Shown: positions 22,201 through 31,440, counted from the first letter of the stretch. The stretch is 64,000 nucleotides of DNA from Aedes albopictus (GCF_035046485.1 NC_085138.1:27348878-27412877); one strand, 5' to 3'. Made by a program: numbers and translations. Notes: generated from the letters alone by a model not told the origin.

Positions 22201-24835
22201 AATCCTAGGTACCGTATTCCGGGGTCAAATTGATCACTGTAAAACAACTTTTGCGGATAACATCAGTGACAATTCAAATATTGCCTAAAGAATTTCTATA
22301 AAACCAGTACCCAGTGGATCTCCATGGAGCCATGTGTTAGAATTTTGTTTAACATATTTAAACTTTAAGTTAAAAAACTCCAAATATCAAAAAATTAGAA
22401 ATGTTACTTTGAGGAGAAATTGATCAGTATACAATTAAGCATCGGTGGGAAAGGAAAATATCCTTCTCAGCTTAATTTTGTTCTTCCAAAACCGAATAAC
22501 GCGTTTAAAATCTTACAACTAGTGAATTTCATGCCTTAAATGCAAAATAGAATTTTGAAATTTCCCCTTAAACGCCTAAAGATAGGCAATTTCATTTGAA
22601 ATAAGTGATTTCTATCACAATAAATTACTATTTCATCACAAAATGAACCTTTTCTTTACTATTTAATGTTCTGATTAGCTACATAACTTCCCAACCAAGG
22701 TTCCACAAAAATGTTAAAACAGAGAGTTTACAGGAAGTCCTATGAGCAATCGATTGTTTAGTAGCAATGATTTCAGCTAAATGGGAAATACATTGCTAAT
22801 TCTTAAAAAAAAAATAAGGCTTTACTAACTTTTTTTCTAAATAAATAAAAGTCTACACTCATCTCTAGATATCTACGAACCAGATGACGTAAAAAGTTTA
22901 AGATCATTACGACGCTTAAGAGTTCCTAGTATGGAATTACAATGTAGTATCCGAATGATCAATTTCACCCCGGGTTACGGTATATTATTCGAACAGTTAA
23001 TTTCTTGAGAGATTTTTTCGAGAATTCTGAATTATTGATAATCTTGAGTTAACTAAACGGTTAACCAGTTAACCACGCCCCCTCCCCCTGCCCTCCTCTG
23101 GATACGCCTATGCCCACAGTACTACACGGTAAAAAATCTGCACTCTGATATGAACAGATTGGCACTTGAATTCGCACTACTGTCCAAACAGTTTGTTATC
23201 ATCTAAATATCATTTGTGGAGCGGACCTGGTGTGATGGTTAGAACACTTGACTATCACGCCGAGGACCTGGGATCGAATCTCACTCCCGACAAACTCGCA
23301 AAATGTGAGTTCTTCCTTCGGAAGGGAAGTAAAGCGTGGGTCCCGAGATGAACTAGCCTAGGGCTAAAAATCTCGTTAATACAGATAAAAAAAAAATAAA
23401 AAAATAAAATAAATAAATATCATTTGAAAAAGAACATCCAACGCCTCTTCAGTTTTACTGGAAGTGCACTTCAATTCATTGCTGACAATATTTGGATTTC
23501 AAAATAAAAAATAAAAAAGTGTACCACCGCAACACCAAGATTCAATACCAGGACCTCAAGATTCACGGTCTTTTGCTTTACCACTACACTACTTCACATC
23601 TGATGATGACGTGCGAATCGAAGCGAAACACTTTCTACCACCTGTCATCTATATTTACTTTCATGACCAAAACAGTCAGTACCAAATCAACAGCATTTCC
23701 CTTTGGATTGTATTGCTTTTTACATTTGTGCAAATCGAAGTGATTTTCAGTTTATTTCTTCGATGGGTTTGTTTTGGTTCTCAAATCAAAACTGACAGCA
23801 TTGTGATTTAAAAGGAAAAGAATTTCTAATCATGTTGATTGGGACGTTGAAGAGTTAAGGGATTTTTCCCTTCCATCCAGCGTGCAGAATTTTTACCGTG
23901 TATGGATCGCCAATCCGGAGACGGCGGGTTCGATTCCCGTTCCGGTCAGAAAAATTTTCTCGACTTCCTGGGCATAATGTATCATTGTCCTTGCCTCACA
24001 ATATACAAATTCATACAATGGCAGGCAAAGAAAGCCCTTCAATTAATAACTGTGGAAATGCTCAAAGAACACTAAGTTGAAGCGAGGCAGGCCAAGTCCC
24101 AGTGAGGACGTAGAGCCATAAAGAAGAAGAAGAAGACGTGTTCAAATTGAATGACCAAAATAGTTGAGTCCGCACACCTCAGCTTTTTAAAGTGACTTTT
24201 TGCAAAATTCACCTCTGAAATCTGAAACCTCATTCCTCTACATACATGATTTCCCAATGGCACCCCGAAAAACTTACCGAATTGTTCATCAGCGCCTTGA
24301 TGCACCCAATCAGGCTGGTGTGCAGCGGACTGTTGGCCACCCGGATGTCCAACGCCTTCAGAATTTCCAGTAGCGCCGGAAAACCCTGCAGCTCGATAAA
24401 ACGAATGACGAAGCTGTGCGCCGACGTGCGCAGGGCCGCCTTCAGGTCGTCGAACAGTGCGGTGTGAGATTCGATTTCCAGGTTGTTCTCGTTAGAAGGG
24501 GACTCATCTTGGGAGGACGCCTTCAGCTGGACGGCCATGTCCTTGAGCCGTTCGATGTAGTGCTCCGGCGAAGGTGGAAGGCTGATGCTGGGCAGTGGGG
24601 CTTCGCTGGGGTCCATCGCGCCAGAAAGGCTCTTGCTGGAGCAGTATATTTGCCATTTCTTCTGAGGCGGAAGGCTCAGCATGACCGCCTTGTTCGGTGC
24701 GGAGAGATCGAGTTCCTCGACAAGTTCGGCGAACTTGCTGTCCAGCTCGTCGAAGGCCGGCATCGGTTGGGTTGGTGTGAGGGGTTGGAGGGAGAAGTCC
24801 CCCTCCAGAACGTAAATTTCAGGTGGATCGTCATC
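6966..24835 (-). CDS. DAAM: DAAM formin, copy 1 (coiled-coil-reduced paralogue), 7 exons
   Basis: This is a Diaphanous-related formin that nucleates and elongates unbranched actin downstream of Rho GTPases and Dishevelled. The coding exons are 24835-24278, 12198-11020, 10895-10777, 10711-10550, 10474-9914, 9852-9681 and 7250-6966, giving about 1011 residues from the first visible exon. In order the domains are GBD/FH3 (about 1-400), a very short coiled-coil remnant, proline-rich FH1 (about 477-500), FH2 (about 526-900, with the GNYMN and GNAYGF motifs) and the autoinhibitory DAD (about 960-985, [17 protein letters not shown]). Against copy 2 it lacks about 10 and 77 residues of coiled coil, about 12 in FH1 and 6 at the FH2 linker. 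All exons are open and all splice junctions GT-AG. The short exon with the start codon was not found. It is probably a functional paralogue, but expression is unknown. Confidence 0.88.
7431..9640 (+). mobile_element. Decayed Ty1/copia LTR retrotransposon, 3'-truncated
   Basis: It lies in the last intron of DAAM copy 1, antisense to it. Fragments in order are: a probable 5' LTR ending at the CA of 7682-7683; a primer-binding site; a gag-like start near 7785; an aspartic protease motif (WILDSGASD, near 8133); the copia segment [19 protein letters not shown] (8299-8355); a GAG-pre-integrase remnant ([10 protein letters not shown], near 8515); an integrase core remnant ([14 protein letters not shown], near 8730-8770); the copia segment YEMWYGHK (9006) to [13 protein letters not shown] (9130-9166); and the start of the reverse transcriptase (WQLVNLPPG, near 9575). 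Several stops and frameshifts make it inactive. No 3' LTR was seen; the element stops about 40 bp from the exon 6 splice donor. The LTR start at 7431 is a guess. Confidence 0.8.
7684..7697 (+). other. Copia primer-binding site, tRNA-iMet half-molecule type
   Basis: GGTTATGGGCCCAG is complementary to the anticodon stem-loop of initiator tRNA-Met (CUGGGCCCAUAACC), not to its 3' CCA end. This is the priming mode known for Drosophila copia. It sits directly after the inferred CA end of the 5' LTR. Confidence 0.75.
9681..9852 (-). CDS. DAAM: DAAM copy 1, exon 6 (FH2 end)
   Basis: 172 bp, the same length as in copy 2. It encodes [20 protein letters not shown] followed by a charged helix ([16 protein letters not shown]). 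The acceptor is CATTCCAG and the donor GAG|GTAAGTC. The first base completes an Arg codon from exon 5. Confidence 0.93.
9914..10474 (-). CDS. DAAM: DAAM copy 1, exon 5 (FH2 core)
   Basis: 561 bp, identical in length to copy 2. It holds the FH2 motifs [35 protein letters not shown] and [12 protein letters not shown]. It starts [17 protein letters not shown] after a CCGCAG acceptor. The donor AG|GTCTTG is weak but the same in copy 2. Confidence 0.95.
10550..10711 (-). CDS. DAAM: DAAM copy 1, exon 4 (FH2)
   Basis: 162 bp, the same length as in copy 2. It encodes [20 protein letters not shown] and then [10 protein letters not shown]. The acceptor is CTTGCAG and the donor AA|GTAAGTC. Confidence 0.93.
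10777..10895 (-). CDS. DAAM: DAAM copy 1, exon 3 (FH2 knob), 18 bp shorter than copy 2
   Basis: 119 bp, encoding [20 protein letters not shown] and then [19 protein letters not shown]. In copy 2 six more residues (around EDLRLIG) lie between NDG and KNKTK. The acceptor is TTTTTCAG and the donor AA|GTATGA. Phase is kept. Confidence 0.92.
11020..12198 (-). CDS. DAAM: DAAM copy 1, exon 2 (FH3, shortened coiled coil, FH1, FH2 start)
   Basis: 1179 bp, 393 codons, against 492 in copy 2. It starts [22 protein letters not shown]3 motifs include [17 protein letters not shown] and [16 protein letters not shown]. After the [20 protein letters not shown] segment the sequence passes almost directly to DLQGCNGQV, so most of the coiled coil is missing. 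FH1 is a run of ten prolines, MMAV and five more prolines. FH2 begins at [20 protein letters not shown]. The acceptor is TTCGCACAG and the donor GCG|GTAAGTCC. Confidence 0.94.
12540..12620. repeat. Left part of the 12-bp minisatellite, split off by the LTR element
   Basis: GGAGAAATCCCTGGGAGAATTCC-type units end in GGAGGAATT exactly at the LTR. The array resumes with GAATT at 17658, so this was continuous with 17658-21720 before the insertion. Confidence 0.85.
12621..12833 (-). repeat. 3' LTR of the non-autonomous element
   Basis: 213 bp, ending GGTACCACA on the plus strand. By eye it is identical to 17445-17657. Confidence 0.93.
12834..12848 (-). other. Polypurine tract of the LTR element
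   Basis: On the minus strand the 15 bases abutting the LTR are GGAGAAAAAACGAGA, as expected for plus-strand priming. Confidence 0.75.
13723..14213. mobile_element. MITE with TA duplication nested in the LTR element
   Basis: Left end CAGTTTCTTACCG and right end CGGTAAGAAACTG are inverted over about 26 bp with one mismatch, through TTTTGGCAACAC. TA flanks both ends (13721-13722 and 14214-14215). The right third (14040-14210) is a tandem array of TGTTGCCAAAA(T/A)CGGG units, which are copies of its own terminus. Overlapping ORFs of up to 118 codons, rich in FGNTRFW or RFWQHP, are by-products. Confidence 0.88.
16485..16790. repeat. Degenerate tandem repeat (CGCCTTCAACGGC)
   Basis: About a dozen variants of TTCCGCCTTCAACGGC recur at roughly 20-25-bp steps inside the LTR element. 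On the minus strand they give a short Lys/Glu/Gly-rich frame (KAVEGG units) of 60 codons, probably not a gene. Confidence 0.7.
17208..17254. other. Two adjacent hairpins in the LTR element leader
   Basis: GCGGCC (17208-17213) pairs with GGCCGC (17233-17238), with inner GTACC/GGTA pairing. GTGCAC-TTTT-GTGCAC (17239-17254) forms a second stem. Both lie about 190-240 bp downstream of the candidate primer-binding site in the element's sense, where packaging or dimerisation structures are found in other retroelements. Confidence 0.6.
17431..17444 (-). other. Candidate primer-binding site of the LTR element
   Basis: On the minus strand TTGGCGACGAGAAC directly follows the CA end of the 5' LTR. TGG one base after the LTR fits pairing to a tRNA 3' CCA end. 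The tRNA species was not determined. Confidence 0.6.
17445..17657 (-). repeat. 5' LTR of the non-autonomous element
   Basis: 213 bp, identical by eye to 12621-12833. It is followed by the GAATT target duplication. Confidence 0.93.
17658..21720. repeat. 4-kb degenerate minisatellite, 12-bp unit GGAATTCCTGGA
   Basis: The unit (GAATTCCTGGAG and variants) repeats at 12-bp spacing over long stretches, with phase jumps. Since 12 is a multiple of 3 and the unit lacks stops in most frames, long frames appear on both strands. They include a 356-codon minus frame at 19276-20346 (RNSSRNSS/GIPPGIP), a 200-codon minus frame at 18572-19174, and plus-strand LEEFLEEF and GGIPGGIP frames. I read these as by-products, not genes. 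The array lies in the DAAM copy 1 intron, and similar fragments lie at 3740-4480 and 4800-4990. Confidence 0.9.
21892..22096. mobile_element. 205-bp MITE with TA duplication
   Basis: CAGCGACCGTTCGCTCGTTG at left is the inverse of CAACGAGCGAACGGCCGCTG at right, with one mismatch. TA flanks are at 21890-21891 and 22097-22098. There is no coding capacity. Confidence 0.88.
22212..22980. mobile_element. 769-bp TIR element with TA duplication
   Basis: Left CCGTATTCCGGGGTCAAATT and right AATTTCACCCCGGGTTACGG are imperfect inverses that continue through TGATC. TA flanks are at 22210-22211 and 22981-22982. The interior is AT-rich with no ORF. Confidence 0.85.
23217..23414 (+). mobile_element. tRNA-derived SINE (Feilai-like) with 12-bp TSD
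   Basis: It has an A-box-like TGGTGTGATGGTTAGAACAC and a B-box-like GGGATCGAATCTC. A tRNA-unrelated body follows, then an A-rich tail (about 23385-23414). AAATATCATTTG flanks it on both sides (23205-23216 and 23415-23426). The family name is from memory of Aedes SINEs. Confidence 0.85.
23520..23610 (-). mobile_element. tRNA-like SINE fragment, minus strand
   Basis: The reverse strand reads TAGTGTAGTGGTAAAGC (A-box-like) and 35 bp later GGTATTGAATCTTGG (B-box-like). No tail or target duplication was identified. It is not a functional tRNA gene, because no cloverleaf closes. Confidence 0.55.
23903..24140 (+). mobile_element. tRNA-derived SINE, 5'-truncated, with GAA-repeat tail
   Basis: A B-box match GGTTCGATTCC (23928-23938) in a tRNA-like context is followed by an unrelated body and a tail of AAGAAGAAGAAGAAG ending near 24136. 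No A box is present and no clear target duplication was found. Confidence 0.7.
24278..24835 (-). CDS. DAAM: DAAM copy 1, exon 1 of those visible (GBD/FH3 start)
   Basis: 558 bp, 186 codons, the same length and phase as in copy 2. It starts [20 protein letters not shown] after TTTCTCACAG. It includes [31 protein letters not shown] and [15 protein letters not shown], typical DAAM GBD/FH3 segments. The donor is TCG|GTAAGT. By homology with animal DAAM only a short N-terminal exon should precede it. Confidence 0.94.
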
Positions 24836-25656
24836 CTGTGAGAAAGAGCGAAGAAACGTTATGAGGTTGTTCAAGAACTAAGTTTTGAAACATTTTACTC
24901 TATAAAACACATCTTCGAAAAATTTGGCGACAGACATGTTTACTTGAATTTTAAAGCTTAATTATTCTAAATTGATGGCAGCTCAAAGGCATATCGGATA
25001 CGACGGCGTACAAACCGAATTGCCGACTGGGCATTACGCGTCCCGGATTCGCGTGAAATAATTCGAGAAAGATAATCGCTGATTGCGTAGCTCTTATCAA
25101 CTTTTCGGTTCGACAGACTAGTACGGACTCAGTAATAAATATACATGACAAAATTAACGTTCAACGCTGACTGGTATTTTTGAGATAGAAGCACATTCAA
25201 GCTTCTTGCTCTTATTCTTTGGATTATTTTAATATCAAATCTTCTGCATTTTTGGTTAATGTATATACACTCATACTTGATTCCGTTATGTTTTGTAAAT
25301 ACATACGTTCTTCTACTTTTTTTTTCCAGAAATCTGGACCAAAGTGCGTTAAGCCGAATGGACTGTTAGGGCGAATTTCAGAAGGCCGAATGGGGTAATG
25401 CCTCAAAATGCGCGATCATGCATGGATCAGCATAAAAAGGAATCTTGACTTCTTTTTGGTACGCATTACTCCGTGTATTATATTTATGTAGACACAAAGT
25501 TTTATCTTAATCGATAAACTGCATAAGCTGCCCTTAGCTGCGGGTACTGTGCAAGAAAAGGTTCCCAGTAAATAGGATCAACTCTTTTGATAAGGAATGA
25601 CTTGTTCATCACAGTAATACAAGTTCAATCGAGTCAATCCAGATGTATGAGCATTA
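24836..25656 (-). other. Sequence upstream of DAAM copy 1 exon 1
   Basis: No gene was recognised. 24880-24950 still resembles 62550-62640 (TTTTACTCT, then ACATC and AAATTTGGCGACA), so the duplication includes intron sequence upstream of this exon. The rest is AT-rich and unassigned. Confidence 0.55.
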
Positions 25657-26605
25657 GGGTGTCCCAAAATAGAAAAAAGTGTCAAAAAGTTAACTTGCTC
25701 ACCCTAAGAATGATAGATTAGGGTCCTAGCAACAATAGTTCCATACATGAAAACTCAATCAAAAAATATTTAGAGGTTGCACGCATCGATTTTATGAAAA
25801 ATGGACGATTATTGGTATTTTTACCAAAAAATGCTAATATGAGTTGAAAAAATAAAAGAAATAAAAGTCATCATTCAAAGTAAATCATTGTTATGGGTTC
25901 CGCAAACAAAGTTTGGAGGGAGTTTAGGTCATCAAAGCTAATTTTATAAAGCTTAAAATATCAGAAAAACGCGATTTTTTTCATCAAATTTTTCAAAAAC
26001 GCTCAATTTATAAGAATTTTGATTTTTTTCATGCAATTCACAGTTCCCTTATTTTATAGCGTGTAGATTATTTCGGCTGAAGACAGTTTTGAGTTATCTC
26101 CTTCATGAGTTGAGATATCGGCATAATAATGATAACACAATCAATGAACGAAATCGGATTTTCTTATGTTATTTGTTTTTGTTCATTAGTTTCTATGACT
26201 ACCATGCAAAAAAGCAAATAACAAGTTTTTGACATATTACATATTGCAAGTATACATTTTTGAAGATTTTCAGAAATAATTGGGTTACTTTGATAATTTT
26301 ATATTGATTGTGCTTACCGGTTGAAAGAAAGACTCAAAAAGAGGCTCGCTGCGAAATTTCAATAATATAAGTAATCGCAAGTCAGACAATCAAATTCCAT
26401 GTGTAAAGTTCTATGATATATTTTGAGTGATGTGTAGATCGCTCAACAATATTTACCCTTTTCAAATAGCTTTTGGTGCTCTTATTAATAGGTTCTTTCT
26501 AGTTTTACCAGAACTAATGCTCTAACATTGAAAACAACCAAAATGAAAATAAAATGGCTAATAAAAACTGTAAGAAAGAAAAATATGGTTTTATAGTTTC
26601 AGCCA

Positions 26606-26608
26606 ATC

Positions 26609-26664
<56 letters not shown>

Positions 26665-27108
26665 TGTGCCCCGTAACGTGGGTAGATCACCTTATAATGG
26701 TGCGTTACGGTGTAAGATCTACCATAACAAATTCTGATCTTGTAATTTTTTAGCAATGTTAATTTAAATGCAGAAAAATTCCAAGATCATAATTTGTTCG
26801 ACTTTTTTTTTTTGTTTTTTTTTTTGTTTTATGTTTTTCATTGTTAATAAACCATTTGTTTCAGGAGGATTCAGGAAATTTTTGTCTAGAGTAGAGAGAT
26901 TTATTTCCGTAAATTATGTGACTGTTGTTAGCCTATCACCATTTAATACTATTTTCTATTTCAGATGTTCAAGCGGGTAACCCTGCAGTCGGGAAGACGA
27001 AACACCCTTCTTATTTTTTGAAGCAACCTTATCTTTCAGTGGCGGGTAGACCACGTTGTCCGCGTCGTTTTTATTCGAGCCGAGTGTCGTAATGTCGCGG
27101 GTGTAAAT

Positions 27109-27173
<65 letters not shown>

Positions 27174-28078
27174 GAAAAAATGATTTTTTTTTCGGATCGC
27201 CAACCATGGTTTTTTTTTACTAGTTTTACGCGATCTCCTTTTTTTTTTTTTAGATAAATTGAGATATTTTTTGCGCGATTTTTTTTTGTTTGTTTTATTT
27301 TGTTGTTTTTCGAGTCACCAATTTTTTTTTTCCTTGCGTGTTAAACAATTATTGCAAAGTTCCGATGACCCTGGAGGGATCGGTTCTGCTTGTGCCTCAC
27401 ACTGAGCCGAAACATACTTATTTATACAATAAATAGAAAAAAATATCTTTTGATTTTATTTTCTACAGCTCGTTTTCCATAATTTTTTTTTTATAAATTT
27501 TTTTTTATAAATTGTTTTTTTTTTCGTTGTTTTCGCGTTTTTAAGGATTTTTTTTTTTTCAAATCGCCAGTTTTTTTTTTTCACGCGTTTCAAATATCTA
27601 TTGTTATGTTCCGATGACCCTGGAGGGATCGGTTCTGCTTGGGCCTCTTACTGAGCAGAAACATAATTATTTAAACAATAAATAGAAAAAAAATCTCTTT
27701 TGATTGCCGGCTTTCAAAAGATTAAATTTTAACCAACTAAACAACCAATGCCGTGGGTCAGCAAAAGTTCAGCTTATTGGACGCAGTGGCTTAAATTCCC
27801 CAACAGGGGAGGAAAAAAAAAAAAAATAATAAGTGCTACATCAACATTTCCTTCCCCTATCCCAAGTTACGGTAAAGATGGGCGTGGCCGGGAATAATGA
27901 CATTTGTGCTTTTGGTATTCTTGCATAAGATTGGAGCGAAGTTAACTCCCCAGCTTTGTTCCGAAAAGCAATCCGAGCAAGATTAGCAAAAGGTACATGA
28001 ATGTTGTTAGTATCCAATCTACGAAGTATACCGTAACTACGCTAACGCTAACGCTAACGCTATCAACATAAAAAAAAA
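26606..28078 (+). mobile_element. Retroposed insertion with (CGCTAA)n tail and A-rich TSD
   Basis: ATCAACATAAAAAAA flanks both sides (from 26606 and from 28062). At the left it has expanded into an A-run to about 26661. The insertion ends in ACGCTAACGCTAACGCTAACGC (described, near 28040-28061), a microsatellite tail like those of some non-LTR elements. A long T-run lies at 27109-27171. No RT frame is present, so it looks like the 3' part of a non-LTR element. Confidence 0.65.
27357..27705. repeat. Direct repeat pair inside the retroposed insertion
   Basis: GACCCTGGAGGGATCGGTTC and the following 70 bp, ending CAATAAATAG, occur at 27357-27435 and again at 27609-27687, about 250 bp apart, each preceded by T-runs. 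The copies differ by a few substitutions. Confidence 0.75.
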
Positions 28079-28653
28079 TATGTGCATGGAAATGCAGGTA
28101 TTTTCACGAATATAAGGATATTTTTTCTTCTTTTTATTCGCGAATTTTAACTAAAGCTATTTTTTTTTACACAATATTGATTTCTATTATATAATTTGAT
28201 TTTAAAAACAAACCATTAGCGCACATATTTGCAGCTAGGATTGGATTTCAGGAAGCATAAAGATGTTTAGATTTCACTATTATAAAAAAAATAAATATAA
28301 CTTAGTGACTGGCCTAATATGTTACAAGAGGTGTTAACCTAAGAAATGTCAATGTTGAAATCTTTCTGCTGCGCAGCTTACTTGTTAAAACATAATTTTC
28401 AACCAAAATTACAAGTTTTGAATCGGTGGCTTGCTACTGTTATCTGATCAACAGATGAAATCTAAGAAAAAAAAAATCTTTTCGTATTGACAAAGCGGGT
28501 GTGAAAAATTATGTTCAGCATATGTAGATATAAAACTATGGTTAGTTCTCAAAACATTTACATATTTTTACTGTCATGCAGTATGAATCAGTAATGATCA
28601 AAGCAACCCAATAATTCCTCAAATTCTTCAAAAATGTACACTTGCACGTACTA

Positions 28654-29957
28654 CACACTCAATCTTGATATCCCTGTTCGGTAATTTATTTTACGGTTTT
28701 AGAACCGTAAAACGAAAAAAATACCGAGTTCTCAGTTTTTCCCCAGATAACCACTGAAGTTCAGTACTGCTATTTGAGTTTATACTGAATTCGGTATAAG
28801 TTTGTACTGATAGCTCAGTAATACCAAACATCTACTGGGTAGAGAAGGAAGTCAGTAAAAGAAAGTACCGACTTTTCAGCATCTGAGCAATAAAAACATT
28901 TGACAAGCTGTCAAACAAAAAAAAAAACTACCGGCAGATAAAGCTTCTGCGTCATAACCTTTGGCGGAGAATCTAAAATCAGGCGAATTTTCAATTTTTA
29001 ACGAGTTATCTTTATGCCTTTGCTGTTGTTCATGGTAAGTTATGGAAAATCTCGATTAGCAGCACAGAGCTGGGCTGAATTGGGTTGTTTAGTGAATAAA
29101 ATATTGCTATTTTCTATAGCCTAATCGAAAGAGCTCATTTTTCTGAGTATAACGTGATTTTATTGGATTCCAACACCTTTGTTTTGATGGTTGAATCAAC
29201 AAAACAGTTTTAATTTTCGTGGATAGAATGACAGTTCAATCGTTAAAGTGACAGTTCGACCCGAACAAAAAATTTTCTCCATACAAACTTTAAATGCATT
29301 TTAAATATAGTTCCAGGACTCCAAAAATTATGAAATTTTGGATTTAGACTAATTTTTGGCCGGAGAATCCGATTATGAAATAATCCGGATACTCCTAAAG
29401 AACCCAATTGACATTTCACGATTGATTACTCTGTTGAAGAATTGCAGGAGACTTTTGAAAGAGTTGAAATTGCTCTCTTGAGAATTGAAGAAGTTTTGCA
29501 GCAGCTCCGGATGAAGCTGCAAATACATTCGAAATATCAATTCTCTGCTGCCTTTGGTTCTGCCGGAACTGTGTTGAACCATATTACTTGCCAGGGATTT
29601 CGATCTTTTCATAGAGCATTGCTGCACCATGGCACCATGAAAGAGAGGCACTAGGGGAAGTTGAAGTTCAAAGACCCCAAGGTTGGAGGGAATGTATTGA
29701 AATTGAGTCAACTGGGAGGGTAGAAAACCGCTTGAGGAACTGGAAAACTCAGTAAGACTAAATAAACAAGCAAAAACATTACCGAAAAAGTCAGTAATAG
29801 CTGCATCAACTTATGCTGAAAAAGACGGTATATGTTTGACAGTTTGACGTTTTCTTAATTACTGAGTTTTCGGTACTTCCGAATCATTACTGAGTTAACT
29901 CTGCTGTTCAAAAACCCAGTAAAATTTTACCGAGTTCGGTAATCAAATCTGAGTGTG
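28654..29957. mobile_element. 1.3-kb TIR element nested in the composite element
   Basis: CACACTCAATCTTGAT at left and ATCAAATCTGAGTGTG at right are imperfect inverses that continue into TTCGGTAA-type motifs. The interior repeats CAGTA/TACTG-type words. ORFs of 70-112 codons inside match nothing I know. Confidence 0.65.
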
Positions 29958-30552
29958 ATATAATGTCTAAAATTTGTCGTGTGTTGTTTTAATTGCATGG
30001 TAGTCATGGAAACTAGTGAACAAAATCGATTAACGTAAGAAAACATGATTTTTTCATTGATTGTGTTACCATTATTATACCGATATCTCAGCTCATGAAG
30101 GAGATAGCTTAAAACTGTCTTCAGCCGAAATAATCTACACAAAATTTGCTATAAAATAGGTAAATTATGAATCGCAGGAAAAAATTTAAAATCCTTATAA
30201 ATTGAGCATTTTTGAAAAATTTGGTGAAAAAATCGCGGTTTTTTGATATCTTAACCTTTGCCAAATATATAAAATCAGCTTTGATGAGCTATACTCCCTC
30301 CAAACTTTGTTTGCGGGACCCAGAACTATGATTTACTTTGATTGATGACTTTTATTTCTTTTATTTTTCAACTCATATTAGCATTTTTTGGTAAACATAC
30401 AAAAAACCGTCCATTTTTCATAAAATCGTACAACCTCTAAATATTTTTTTATTGAATTTTCGTGTATGGAACTATTGTTGCTAGGACCCTAATCTATCTT
30501 TCTAAGGGTGAGCAAGTTAACTTTTTGACACTTTTTCTATTTTGGGACACCC

Positions 30553-31440
30553 TAATGGGCATTAATTTTATTTTGATTGAATATTTTACTCTGTGTACTA
30601 GAATCTAAAGTATTGCGAGTAAAATGAGGAACCTTCATACACTGCTACACATCACGGACAGAAATGTTGTCTGATTGATATAGCTTTTGATATAGTTCTC
30701 CCAAGCTTGTCACCTCCCCATGAAGGGGGGTTCGCATGAGACGGAGACAAAAGTAGAAGAGGAGGCCGGTGGCATTGGTTCCCGAAACCCACATACCAGG
30801 CACAGCCAAAAATCATGGTTCGAAACAGTGGAACCGCTTACGAAAACTACTCGGGTCTATCCATAATAGAATAAAAGCACAGAGTTTCGCATGCAAATGA
30901 TAAGACGGTATATTTTTAGTTGTACTTACTTGCTATATTGTTGCTTAACCTACGGTTGGGCGTTAGAGTACTCGTTTATCCCTCGGCGATCGTTGGGCGT
31001 CGTAGTTGCCAAAAATGATAGCCGGCGCCATGCCAGCTGTCGCATCGCATCCACGGTGACCCACCATCGCTTTGGGGCACGGGAGGCACTGCCGTCCATT
31101 CTATGGCAGTGCACAGTGGGAAAAATTGAACCCGAAACACGACTAAATTCATTTTCTCAGCTGGGTAACGGGTTCTGCCAACGGCTGAGACCTTTTTCGC
31201 TTGGAAAAAGTGTGCTGAATCGATTGGTGGGGGTCTCATTGGCCGGCGGTCTCACCCTGGCCAGCTAGAGGGCCGGAATCAACCCGAGTTCCTTACGGAA
31301 AGCAAAAGAATTGTCATCCAAGAATACTTTCGCACCCGATATTTATTCGGAAGCCGCAAATCAGAAGTCAACCGCCCTCCGGATAATATCAGTTGCATAT
31401 TATGGTCCAATTGTGGTTCCGGAACAATCCAGGACAACCC
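30553..31440. other. Unassigned GC-richer segment
   Basis: This stretch is more complex and GC-rich than its surroundings. It holds a 125-codon plus frame (30891-31268) whose N-terminus is hydrophobic, but no recognised domain. It could be unique sequence, including unrecognised 5' exons of DAAM copy 1, or an unfamiliar repeat. Confidence 0.3.

Larger units (their letters stand above)
23125..23900. mobile_element. TIR element (TA duplication) carrying two tRNA-like insertions
   Basis: CACGGTAAAAAATCTGCAC (23125) and GTGCAGAATTTTTACCGTG (ending 23900) are inverted ends, flanked by TA at both sides. A SINE (23217-23414) and a minus-strand tRNA-like segment (23520-23610) lie inside. Confidence 0.85.
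12199..24277 (-). other. DAAM: DAAM copy 1 intron 1 (12 kb), built of repeats
   Basis: The equivalent copy 2 intron is 348 bp. Here the GT-AG borders are intact, but the intron holds minisatellite, an LTR element, MITEs and SINEs, listed separately. 12234-12539 and 22983-23122 show nothing recognisable. Confidence 0.85.
25657..30552. mobile_element. 4.9-kb composite element with about 565-bp terminal inverted repeats
   Basis: GGGTGTCCCAAAATAG at 25657 and CTATTTTGGGACACCC ending 30552 are inverse and flanked by TA. Similarity between the arms continues to about 26225 on the left and 29990 on the right. No transposase is present. The interior consists of other insertions (26606-28078 and 28654-29957). 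It could be one large foldback element or two opposed copies of one MITE. Confidence 0.75.

Noticed and set aside
23217..23610. Possible functional tRNA genes
   Set aside because: A- and B-box-like motifs are present, but acceptor and anticodon stems do not close. Tails and target duplication mark a SINE.
6966..24835. DAAM copy 1 as a processed pseudogene
   Set aside because: Introns are retained, splice sites are intact and no stop interrupts the exons.
26956..27207. Poly-lysine frame
   Set aside because: It is the translation of the long T-run at 27109-27171.
30891..31268. 125-codon plus-strand frame with hydrophobic N-terminus
   Set aside because: No family match and no support for transcription were seen. 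It is mentioned as unexplained but not called a gene.
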